Shown here piece by piece: positions 1 through 6,138 of a stretch of 15,668 nt of DNA. Made by a program: the position numbers and the translations under genes. The notes under the pieces are model-generated. The model was not told the DNA's origin and searched no databases. It saw nothing but the letters and a program-made list of their open reading frames with translations. The first letter of the stretch is position 1. Each line of letters opens with the position of its first letter. The stretch is from the NCBI GenBank assembly GCA_031254385.1, contig JAIRUO010000077.1, positions 1-15,668 of the forward strand. Reading direction: 5' to 3'. The stretch comes from Treponema sp. (GTDB lineage: Bacteria; Spirochaetota; Spirochaetia; Treponematales; Breznakiellaceae).

Positions 1-104
1 TTCCTGAACGAATTACCCTGCTTGCAGGTATGGTGATGGCCCTGCTATTTTCATTTTTGTTCGAACTGTATCATGGACAATACACCAAAGGAAAAGAACC
101 ATGA
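1..104 (+). CDS. azlC: AzlC-type branched-chain amino acid exporter subunit, C-terminal end (partial)
   Basis: Only the last 33 complete codons are inside the window (reading frame from base 3, stop TGA at 102-104). They encode a hydrophobic stretch, LLAGMVMALLFSFLFE, followed by a short charged tail ending GKEP. This fits the last membrane helix and cytoplasmic tail of AzlC, the large subunit of the two-protein branched-chain amino acid efflux system. The identification rests mainly on the next gene, a recognisable azlD, whose ATG overlaps this stop as ATGA. That is the usual translationally coupled azlC-azlD arrangement. The sequence seen is too short to prove the family on its own. Confidence 0.7.
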   Translation, partial: PERITLLAGMVMALLFSFLFELYHGQYTKGKEP

Positions 105-496
105 AGCTGTCTGTATCCGAAGCGCTGATCATGGCCGCCGCCTGCGGCGCTGTGATTTTCTTTTGCAGATCATTTCCCTTTCTTTTTTTCGCAGGGAACA
201 GCAAACCCTTATCAAGGCCGGCCAATGTTTTTTTGGAATTCATCGAACGCATTGCGCCCCCGGCGGCAATGACGGTTTTGACTTTTAATATTCTGGGTCT
301 TTCTCTTTGGGATCCGATCATGGCATGGATAATCGCGCCGTCATCCGTATCAATGCCGAATGATTTGTTGCCGGCATTTGCGGTCTTTTGCGCTTCTGTT
401 ATAACAGCTTTGCTTCATATATGGAAAAGGAATCCCCTGATCAGCATTTTTGGCGGCACTGCGATATATATGATTTTGCAGAAAATCTGGCTGTAG
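101..496 (+). CDS. azlD: AzlD-type branched-chain amino acid exporter small subunit
   Basis: This 131-residue, very hydrophobic protein is the small membrane partner of AzlC. In characterised relatives the pair exports branched-chain amino acids or their analogues across the inner membrane. Family signs are an N-terminal helix followed by CRSFPFLFF (about residues 22-30), then the loop and helix FIERIAPPAAMTVLTFNILG (about 46-65), and two more hydrophobic segments near 88-108 and 113-128. AzlD proteins are usually about 100-115 residues with four helices, so the length is normal to slightly long. The start ATG overlaps the azlC stop by four bases, with a weak AAGGAAAAG ribosome site just upstream. 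The gene ends 7 bases before the end of the convergent sialidase-like gene, and no terminator is visible between them. Confidence 0.85.
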   Translation: MKLSVSEALIMAAACGAVIFFCRSFPFLFFAGNSKPLSRPANVFLEFIERIAPPAAMTVLTFNILGLSLWDPIMAWIIAPSSVSMPNDLLPAFAVFCASVITALLHIWKRNPLISIFGGTAIYMILQKIWL

Positions 497-503
497 CAAA
501 GTA

Positions 504-1616
504 CTAGACTTCCAGTATGAGTCCTTCAATCTTGCGTATGCTGTCAGTGCCGGAAATGTAATACGAAACAAGTATACTGTAATCCTTCAACTGCACGGCA
601 TGAGGGTAGCCGAGGTCTCCGTTTGGCGCGTCATCGCAGAGAATTAGTTCCGGTGCGGAATCAAGGTCTTCCAGTTCGGGGCCGCAGATTTTGGCCCTTA
701 TGCCAAAAGGCTTCCTGCGGTAGCCATAACTGACAAAGGTCCTGCCATTCTCAAGCTGTAGTACGTGGAAGGGGCTTGAAGCGAAAATCGAAGGGATTTC
801 TATTGGATGGCCAAAGGTCTTTCCATTGTCTTCTGAGATTGTTATGTGCATATTAAGATAGGTATCATCAAATTTTACATTGGGCTTGTAAAAGTCTGTT
901 TGGGTGCGTATTAAAGTGATAAGACGGCCTGATTTTGTACGAAAAAGATTCGGTTCCAAAAAATTTTTTTCAGGATCGCAAGCACTTTCACTAAAGAAAG
1001 CCCAAGTTTCGCCCTGATCTATTGAACGTACCAGGCCGCAGCTTGCAAGGTCTCCAGGTTTTTTTACGCCGTAAAAAGGCATGAGCAGGGTTCCGTCCGG
1101 CATCTCTGTAATATTTCCCCGGACTGCAGAACCAATAACGTAACCCTCCGGCATGAGTACAGGAAGGCTGCGCCAGGTTTTGCCTTTGTCATCGGATATG
1201 TTTACATTAAACCCAATGTTGTACGAATCCCAGAAACCCTTGCGGGTTCTGCCGTAGCGAGTATAGAGTTCTTTGCCCCAATAGCTTTCCCCGCTGCCTT
1301 CGTCTACTAGCTGCCAGCGGAAGCAAGTTACTATAATCCTTCCGCTCTTGAGTACGGTGGCGCAGGGGTCTTGCTCGCTCATGTCGTCATCTATTACTAT
1401 ATGGAAATTACTTTCAAAGGTCTTGCCGTTGTCATGGGACAGGATGAATACGTCTTTTGCGGTGGGATCAATGTGGGTGGCACTTCCCCATTCTTTTTGC
1501 CTTTCTTTTGCGTGACGGAAAAAACAGGCCAAAGTATTTTCATCTATCCATGCAAGATTGGGGAACGCAACATATTCCCCGTCTCGGTATATGGTTTTAC
1601 GTTCTAGTATTTTCAT
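504..1616 (-). CDS. Sialidase-like Asp-box beta-propeller protein, probably cytoplasmic glycosidase
   Basis: This 370-residue protein belongs to the sialidase/BNR-repeat superfamily of six-bladed beta-propellers. Four Asp boxes (S-x-D-x-G-x-T-F/W) are visible: SHDNGKTF near residue 60, SDDKGKTW near 141, SIDQGETW near 198 and SEDNGKTF near 261. The segment LGYPHAVQL near 335 is typical of the last blade in this group. There is no signal peptide, so it should act in the cytoplasm, perhaps on a sugar brought in by the transporter encoded just upstream in the same operon (29-base gap). The usual sialidase Arg-Ile-Pro motif near the N terminus is replaced by AFPNLA, so true sialidase activity is doubtful; another glycosidase or lyase of the same fold is possible. 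The start is placed at 1616 because a GGAG lies 9 bases before it. An in-frame ATG at 1631 overlaps that GGAG and has no ribosome site. Confidence 0.8.
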   Translation of the reverse strand: MKILERKTIYRDGEYVAFPNLAWIDENTLACFFRHAKERQKEWGSATHIDPTAKDVFILSHDNGKTFESNFHIVIDDDMSEQDPCATVLKSGRIIVTCFRWQLVDEGSGESYWGKELYTRYGRTRKGFWDSYNIGFNVNISDDKGKTWRSLPVLMPEGYVIGSAVRGNITEMPDGTLLMPFYGVKKPGDLASCGLVRSIDQGETWAFFSESACDPEKNFLEPNLFRTKSGRLITLIRTQTDFYKPNVKFDDTYLNMHITISEDNGKTFGHPIEIPSIFASSPFHVLQLENGRTFVSYGYRRKPFGIRAKICGPELEDLDSAPELILCDDAPNGDLGYPHAVQLKDYSILVSYYISGTDSIRKIEGLILEV

Positions 1617-1645
1617 ACTATTATGCTCCATTTAATTTTTAGCCG

Positions 1646-2506
1646 CTAACCCTTAATGCCGGAACTGATAACACTGCGTATAAAGTATTTTTGGCAAAAG
1701 AAAAACATCAGTATTATTACAGCCATTGATACCACGTTAGCTGCCATGATAGCTGGCACATTGGATGTATGCTCGTTGGAAAAATATTTAACCGCGAAGG
1801 GCAGGGTAAACAATTCCCTGCTCTGAATGTAGAGGAGCGGCCTTTCATAATCGTTCCAGGTCCAAAGAAAGTACATAAAAAGAAGGGTAGCGATGGCAGG
1901 TTTTACCGAAGGCAGCATAATGCTCCAGTAGATACGCGGATGTGTCGCGCCGTCAATCCTTGCGGATTCGAGCATTTCATTCGGTACGGAAATCATACTC
2001 TGCCGCATTAGCATTACGCCAAAGGTTCCCCCAAAAAACATGGGCAGCCAGAGGGCCGTCAGGGTATTTACCAGCCCCAGGTAACGGTAAATTATAAAAG
2101 TTGGCAGCATGGTAACCATTCCTGGGATCATGGTGGTGGATAATTTGACAAGGAATATTTTGTCCCTGCCAACAAAATTTATCTTTGAATACGCATAGCC
2201 CGCCATAGTGCAAGAGAAAAAAGTTCCAACCAGGGCCATGGCAGCGACAAAAATGGAATTTATGTAAAATGTTATAAAGGAAAAATCCCCGGCAAAAAGA
2301 TTCTTGTATCCGTCCAGGGTGGGATTTTTGGGAATCCATTCGATGGGGAAAGTATATACATCGTTGACGCCCTTAAAAGAAGCGGAAAGCATCCAGAGAA
2401 AAGGCAGGATGGTCAGTATGCCAAGGAACCAGAGCAATACTGTAAGAAAGGCTTTTGTGGAAATTTGCCGTATTTTTGGCCAGCGGTTCCGCAGGGCCTT
2501 AATCAT
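1646..2506 (-). CDS. Carbohydrate ABC transporter permease, MalG/AraQ type
   Basis: This 286-residue inner-membrane permease belongs to the CUT1 class of sugar importers. It has six predicted helices, starting around residues 18-40 (LTVLLWFLGILTILPFLWML). The cytoplasmic EAA loop that docks on the ATPase is seen at about residues 177-201 as EMLESARIDGATHPRIYWSI followed by MLP. The C terminus ending in a short basic or glycine-rich tail is usual for MalG-like proteins. I chose the ATG at 2506: it gives the standard family length and lies 8 bases after the stop of the first permease, with AAGAGA ahead of it. A longer frame from 2569 would overlap the upstream gene by about 55 bases and add an atypical N terminus. 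The gene sits third in the minus-strand operon and pairs with the permease at 2515-3444. Confidence 0.92.
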   Translation of the reverse strand: MIKALRNRWPKIRQISTKAFLTVLLWFLGILTILPFLWMLSASFKGVNDVYTFPIEWIPKNPTLDGYKNLFAGDFSFITFYINSIFVAAMALVGTFFSCTMAGYAYSKINFVGRDKIFLVKLSTTMIPGMVTMLPTFIIYRYLGLVNTLTALWLPMFFGGTFGVMLMRQSMISVPNEMLESARIDGATHPRIYWSIMLPSVKPAIATLLFMYFLWTWNDYERPLLYIQSRELFTLPFAVKYFSNEHTSNVPAIMAANVVSMAVIILMFFFCQKYFIRSVISSGIKG

Positions 2507-2514
2507 CTTTTCTC

Positions 2515-3444
2515 TTAATAATTTACAACCCATTTTTTCTGGCCTATCCATTGAATTAGCGTTATGCACAAAGTCAAGAAACAGAGTACCCAGGAAAGAG
2601 CGGCTGCATAACCGCTACGGTAATCCACAAAAGCAGAACGATAAATGTAATACGACAAGGTATAGGCCGCGGTTCCAAAACCTCTGCCTCCGGGCGTAAG
2701 GACCTGAACCAATAGCCACATTTGCAGGGTAGAAATGACTCCCAGTATGGCTACCACAAAAGTAATCGGGGTAAGCATGGGTACGGTAATGTACCAGAAT
2801 TTGTGAAAGGCGTTTCCGCCGTCCACCGAGACTGCTTCATAATAATCGTGGGGTATATTCTGTAAACCTGCGCTGTACATAAGCATATAGTAGCCCAGAT
2901 TCTGCCAGATGATTATTATCATCACCGAGGGGAGAAACCAACTTGAAGATGAGAGCCAGCCCGGAAGGCTTTCGCCAGGAACCCCTAGCCATTTTAGGAA
3001 CATGTTTATAGGCCCGGCAGAAGGGTGCAGCAAGGCGCGCCAGACCGTACTGACTGCAACCACATTGATAATATAGGGCAAAAAGAAAAGCGCACGTACG
3101 CCGGATTTTCCCCAGATGCTTTGGTTAAGGATAGAAGCGACAACAATGGCAATAGCTATGGAAACAGGAACTGACACAAGAAGGAAAATATTGTTTCTAA
3201 GAGAGATCCAAAAATCGGATGTTTGAAAAAGCCTAATGAAATTCGCGAACCCGATAAAATTTGCTTTGTCAAAACCCCGAAGCAGATTCCAGTCTGTCAG
3301 GCTCATGCTAAAAGAGAATAGAATTGCCCCGAAAGTAAAAACAATAAAACCCGTAAGATTTGGAAGTATAAAGACATAACCCCAAAAATTATCCATTAGT
3401 TTGGATTTGGAAGCCCAACTGGTTTTCCTTTTTGGCGTTTTCAT
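2515..3444 (-). CDS. Carbohydrate ABC transporter permease, MalF/UgpA type
   Basis: This 309-residue permease is the first membrane subunit of a CUT1 sugar importer. It begins with a short basic tail, then a helix with FILPNLTGFIVFTFGAI at about residues 25-41, where the ILPNL motif is characteristic of MalF/UgpA-type proteins. Further helices lie near 86-105, 118-135, 172-192, 226-248 and 283-300. The EAA loop is YYEAVSVDGGNAFHKFWYIT at 201-220 followed by VPMLTP. The second residues of the motif (EAVSVDGG) match the EAAxxDGA consensus closely. GGAAG lies 7 bases before the start codon. The gene begins 22 bases after the binding-protein gene and ends 8 bases before the second permease, so the three are surely co-transcribed. 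Confidence 0.93.
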   Translation of the reverse strand: MKTPKRKTSWASKSKLMDNFWGYVFILPNLTGFIVFTFGAILFSFSMSLTDWNLLRGFDKANFIGFANFIRLFQTSDFWISLRNNIFLLVSVPVSIAIAIVVASILNQSIWGKSGVRALFFLPYIINVVAVSTVWRALLHPSAGPINMFLKWLGVPGESLPGWLSSSSWFLPSVMIIIIWQNLGYYMLMYSAGLQNIPHDYYEAVSVDGGNAFHKFWYITVPMLTPITFVVAILGVISTLQMWLLVQVLTPGGRGFGTAAYTLSYYIYRSAFVDYRSGYAAALSWVLCFLTLCITLIQWIGQKKWVVNY

Positions 3445-3466
3445 CCTTATACTTCCATGAAGAAAA

Positions 3467-4873
3467 TTACCGGAGGTTATTAATTATTTCCTGACCCCGC
3501 CGTGTAAGATCCCGGATAAAGTTATCAAGCGTCATTTCATCATTCAGATAGAGGGGAAGCTGTTCTTCCAGCAGCGCGTCCAGAGGGGGTATAAACTTGT
3601 TCAGCGCAGGATCACGCGGGAACACTCCCAGGAAGGAATCGTTGGGAACAGTAACCGCTCTGATGGCTGTTTCTACCGGGTAAATATTCGTCTGCCTTGT
3701 ACCGTTTCTGTCAACAAAATTGGTAAATGTACCGACCGCTGTATTAAGGTCGCTACCCGTGTAGATGGGCATATACACGCCGTTTATGTCAAAGTTTTCA
3801 TTGCATACAAAGCGCATAAATTTGTAGGCTTCAAGTACGTTTTTGGCGGTACTTGGCGCATAGAAAGCGCCGGCAAGCTCATTATACGAAGACCTGCTCT
3901 TATCAGCCTGGGTCAGCACGGGAAGTTCCGAGATTCCCAATTCAAAGGGCAGTTTGCCGTTGCCAGGATCGTTGAACATAAAAGTCTGAAGCCAGACCAG
4001 CGCGAAAGGTCCGTCAAGGATAAGACCGCATTCCTGTCGGGCAAGAGCGGCGCGGCGGTTCAGGCTTTCTGCGGCGTATATAGCCACAGTGGGGGCCAGT
4101 TTTTCCACCTGGGCAAAGTCATGGTAAAATTTGATGCTATCCCGGAAACGCTGATCGTCAAAGTTTACGGTTATGTTACCGCTGCTGTCCTGCTGTACCA
4201 CCTGCCATCCGGCAATGGAAGCGGAGCCATAAGTGATCTGAACCCAAAGAGCCTGGATGCAGGCAGGCCACTTGAGGCCCGGTACAGCGCTAAATCTCTT
4301 TGCAACATCAAGAAATTCCGCCTGAGTCATCTGATCCGGCACCGTTATATTGTACTGATCGGCCAGGGTCTTATTGTAAAAAACTTTGAAGGTATTGCCC
4401 GCACGTGGTACACCGTAAATATTTCCGCCATAAGCAGTTGCCTGTGCGCCCAGCTTTCCGTAATCCCTTTCGAAGTTGTCGTTATTGGCCCGGATAGCAT
4501 TGTCCAGTGGAAGGGCCGCGCCGTTGATTGCCCGGATCATGAGCTCGCTTGTAGTCAAATAGCAAATGTCTATCTGCTGGCCGGCCGCCACCAGAGTATC
4601 AAGCCTTGCCATACCGTCAGCATCTGCTAAAGCTCCCAGTTCCTGATAATCAATAGTAACATAGGGGCTTCGAACCTTGTACCTATCGATAAGATTTCTG
4701 GCCGTGTTGTTGGCTTCAAAACCGAACCCTACCCATTTCAAGGTGACAGGATTAGTAGCAGATGCCGGCTGTTCCGCATTGGAACTTGTACCGGTTCTTT
4801 GCCCGCAGCTTCCAAATAGGATCACGACAGCAGCCAGCATTATGGCAGCCGTCAAGATAGTAAATTTTTTCAT
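3467..4873 (-). CDS. Extracellular solute-binding lipoprotein of a sugar ABC transporter (family 1)
   Basis: This 468-residue protein is the high-affinity substrate receptor for the downstream permeases. The N terminus MKKFTILTAAIMLAAVVIL is a signal peptide ending in a relaxed lipobox, FGSC, so Cys23 should be lipidated after export. A Ser/Asn/Ala-rich linker follows. The mature part shows family-1 binding-protein landmarks: VTLKWVGFG at the first strand, a DICYLTTSEL strand near residue 104, the YGVPRAGNTFKVFYNKTLAD segment near residue 155 that forms the inter-lobe region, and an aromatic-rich second lobe. The substrate is not readable from sequence, although neighbours suggest an oligosaccharide or sugar acid conjugate. 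The start is set at the second of two adjacent ATGs (4873), which lies 7 bases after GGGAGG; 4876 is the alternative. It is the first gene of the operon. Confidence 0.92.
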   Translation of the reverse strand: MKKFTILTAAIMLAAVVILFGSCGQRTGTSSNAEQPASATNPVTLKWVGFGFEANNTARNLIDRYKVRSPYVTIDYQELGALADADGMARLDTLVAAGQQIDICYLTTSELMIRAINGAALPLDNAIRANNDNFERDYGKLGAQATAYGGNIYGVPRAGNTFKVFYNKTLADQYNITVPDQMTQAEFLDVAKRFSAVPGLKWPACIQALWVQITYGSASIAGWQVVQQDSSGNITVNFDDQRFRDSIKFYHDFAQVEKLAPTVAIYAAESLNRRAALARQECGLILDGPFALVWLQTFMFNDPGNGKLPFELGISELPVLTQADKSRSSYNELAGAFYAPSTAKNVLEAYKFMRFVCNENFDINGVYMPIYTGSDLNTAVGTFTNFVDRNGTRQTNIYPVETAIRAVTVPNDSFLGVFPRDPALNKFIPPLDALLEEQLPLYLNDEMTLDNFIRDLTRRGQEIINNLR

Positions 4874-4903
4874 CATTTGTCCTCCCAAATTAGTAATGTA
4901 GTC

Positions 4904-4917
4904 AGTATTATGATACT
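4904..4917. promoter_or_regulatory. 14-base palindrome overlapping the operon -10 region (candidate operator)
   Basis: AGTAT, four bases, ATACT form a perfect 5-base inverted repeat with a near-symmetric centre. It covers the predicted -10 of the sugar operon, which is where a repressor would block transcription. No regulator gene is adjacent, so the binding protein is unknown and chance symmetry in an AT-rich region cannot be excluded. Confidence 0.3.
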
Positions 4918-4932
4918 TTCAAAGCTTGTCAA
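4905..4932 (-). promoter_or_regulatory. Putative sigma-70 promoter of the sugar-uptake operon
   Basis: On the minus strand a perfect -35 box TTGACA (4927-4932) is followed after 16 bases by TAATAC (4905-4910), a weak -10. A CATAAT one step upstream (4907-4912) would match better but leaves only 14 bases of spacer. The ribosome site GGGAGG and start codon follow about 30 bases later. The box choice is inferred by eye. Confidence 0.5.
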
Positions 4933-4954
4933 GTAATTTTATATGTGGTAAAGA
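4926..4954 (+). promoter_or_regulatory. Putative promoter for the Cys-rich protein gene
   Basis: TTGTCA (4926-4931), 17 bases and TAAAGA (4949-4954) preceded by TGG (extended -10 style) could drive the plus-strand gene starting at 5005. The -35 lies on top of the divergent TTGACA of the sugar operon, inside the small palindrome CTTGTCAAG. A second -10 candidate, TATTAT, lies at 4956-4961. Confidence 0.35.
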
Positions 4955-5004
4955 GATATTATTAAGCGACGCTGTCATATTTCCGCCAATGGGAGGATGC
5001 TGCC

Positions 5005-5262
5005 ATGACCATTAAAAACAGCTACAAATTCTTTAACAATCGCGCATGTAAGTATTTTCCCTGCCACACCGCTCCGGAGAGCGACAGCTTTAACTGCCTG
5101 TTCTGCTACTGCCCGCTGTATTTTTTGGGCGCTCAGTGCGGCGGCAATTTTAAGTACTCGGGCGAAAAAAACATCAAGAATTGTACGGACTGCCATTTGC
5201 CCCATTTGCCTGAATATTACGATGCAATCATTTCAAAGCTGAAAGAGGCGGGAAACAAATAG
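5005..5262 (+). CDS. Cysteine-rich small-domain metal-binding protein
   Basis: This 85-residue protein matches the Cys-rich small domain family (Pfam PF04071 from memory), a presumed metal-binding domain of anaerobic bacteria and archaea sometimes found near or fused to cobalamin-related genes. Eight cysteines (15, 20, 31, 34, 36, 45, 60, 63) and three histidines (21, 64, 67) lie in the family pattern: YKFFNNRACKYFPCH, FNCLFCYCPLY, CGGNFKY and NCTDCHLPH. The short C-terminal helix ending in SKLKEAGNK is also typical. The whole protein is this one domain and it has no signal peptide, so it is cytoplasmic. A strong ribosome site, GGGAGG, lies 8 bases before the ATG. No cobalamin gene is in view. 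The molecular role is unknown; zinc or iron-sulphur binding are both possible. Confidence 0.85.
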   Translation: MTIKNSYKFFNNRACKYFPCHTAPESDSFNCLFCYCPLYFLGAQCGGNFKYSGEKNIKNCTDCHLPHLPEYYDAIISKLKEAGNK

Positions 5263-5267
5263 GGCAT

Positions 5268-5963
5268 TCAGCTATAGTTGATATTCCTTAATTTTTCCAT
5301 TGCGTCAGTTATCTCGTCACGGGGTAAATTTCCATGTTCCAATTCAGTGTCATCTTTTTTTATTAACAGTTCATAAAAATTAACTATTTCATTAATAATT
5401 TCCGGATAGTTATTTTCCAATAATTGATATAACATATCTTCTGCTTTCCCAAATAATCCGCTTTTATAATAATATTTATACAATTCTATTTTTGTATCAT
5501 CATCTATTTCATAGCCTTCCAATTTATAAATAATTTCATCAATGTTCTTAATGAATTTTTGTGTATCCATTTTGTTCATTAGCAAAAGGAATAATTTTAA
5601 GGATTTGCAGTAATACTCTAATGATAAATTATTGGGGCCGTTTCTTAATTCGGTGATCTCTGCCTCTTCATATAAAAGATTTGCGATTATTTCGATATTT
5701 TCCTTTTCGATCAAATTCCCATTTGAATTAATTTCAATAATTTCAACTGCGCTTAAATCCTTAAGGTCATTTCCTTTTCTATATAATAGTTCGTTATATG
5801 CTTCTTCGATTTTCTCTATAGCTATATCATAATTTTGCGCCTTCTTATTGAAAACAATTGCCCATAAATATGCTGCAAACTGTTCAATTACTCGAAGAAT
5901 ATAATCATGTCCGGTGTTACCCTGAAAGCCATAGTTAGGACCAGGGTAATCATTTCTAAACAT
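5268..5963 (-). CDS. DUF6483-like helical protein of unknown function
   Basis: This 231-residue, soluble, acidic and almost wholly alpha-helical protein has no signal peptide or membrane segment. Its start region, HDYILRVIEQFAAYLWAIVF, followed by an amphipathic IAIEKIEEAYNELLY helix, resembles what I recall of the DUF6483 family of anaerobes. The later part has TPR-like helix pairs (YYCKSLKLFLLL near residue 117; YYKSGLFGKAEDMLYQLLEN near 165). No catalytic motif is visible and no function can be assigned. The gene is much richer in A and T than every neighbour, with AAT, ATA, GAA and TTA codons dominating, which suggests separate acquisition. It ends 5 bases after the convergent Cys-rich gene. 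AAGGGA lies about six bases before the ATG, and a good promoter sits at 5982-6010. Confidence 0.7.
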   Translation of the reverse strand: MFRNDYPGPNYGFQGNTGHDYILRVIEQFAAYLWAIVFNKKAQNYDIAIEKIEEAYNELLYRKGNDLKDLSAVEIIEINSNGNLIEKENIEIIANLLYEEAEITELRNGPNNLSLEYYCKSLKLFLLLMNKMDTQKFIKNIDEIIYKLEGYEIDDDTKIELYKYYYKSGLFGKAEDMLYQLLENNYPEIINEIVNFYELLIKKDDTELEHGNLPRDEITDAMEKLRNINYS

Positions 5964-5981
5964 TTTTTCCCTTCATTATTT

Positions 5982-6010
5982 AATATACTATTTTTCCTTA
6001 TATTAGTCAA
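5982..6010 (-). promoter_or_regulatory. Sigma-70 promoter of the DUF6483-like gene
   Basis: On the minus strand TTGACT (6005-6010), exactly 17 bases and TATATT (5982-5987) form a near-consensus promoter. The start codon lies 19 bases beyond the -10, so the leader is very short but still holds the AAGGGA ribosome site. Confidence 0.65.
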
Positions 6011-6016
6011 TATTTG

Positions 6017-6060
6017 TATAGTTTAGAGATATTTTACATAATGGATAAATATAGACTATA
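6017..6060. repeat. Imperfect inverted repeat between two divergent promoters
   Basis: The left arm has TATAGT (6017-6022) and ATATTT (6029-6034). The right arm has AAATAT (6047-6052) and ACTATA (6055-6060). The halves match in mirrored order with unequal internal spacing. The element fills the gap between the -35 of the minus-strand promoter (ends 6010) and the -35 of the kinase promoter (starts 6071). It could be a regulator site serving both genes, but its AT richness weakens the case. Confidence 0.3.
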
Positions 6061-6070
6061 TTGAAGAATC

Positions 6071-6127
6071 TTGTTCTTGCACTTCGCTCATGGTATAATC
6101 AATACTGCCTTTCTATTACAGAAGGAG
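6071..6127 (+). promoter_or_regulatory. Promoter and leader of the first kinase gene, copy 1 of a duplicated element
   Basis: TTGTTC (6071-6076), 17 bases and a perfect TATAAT (6094-6099) preceded by TGG (extended -10) are followed by a leader with AGAAGGAG (6120-6127). The same arrangement, base for base in length, lies before the second kinase at 11708-11764. By hand alignment 44 of 57 positions are identical. The position of this promoter also rules out a TTG start at 6061 for the kinase. Confidence 0.8.
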
Positions 6128-6138
6128 TTATAAAGCGG

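Noticed and set aside
2507..2569. N-terminal extension of the second permease to 2569
   Set aside because: It would overlap the first permease by about 55 bases, gives an atypical N terminus and lacks a ribosome site. The ATG at 2506 fits family length and spacing.
4121..4630. Plus-strand open frame of 169 codons
   Set aside because: It is antisense to the solute-binding protein gene, with no family resemblance and no ribosome site.
6061..6138. Upstream TTG start adding 26 residues to the first kinase
   Set aside because: The stretch contains the promoter and ribosome site shared with the second kinase, so it is upstream of the transcript start. The signal-like peptide begins at 6139.
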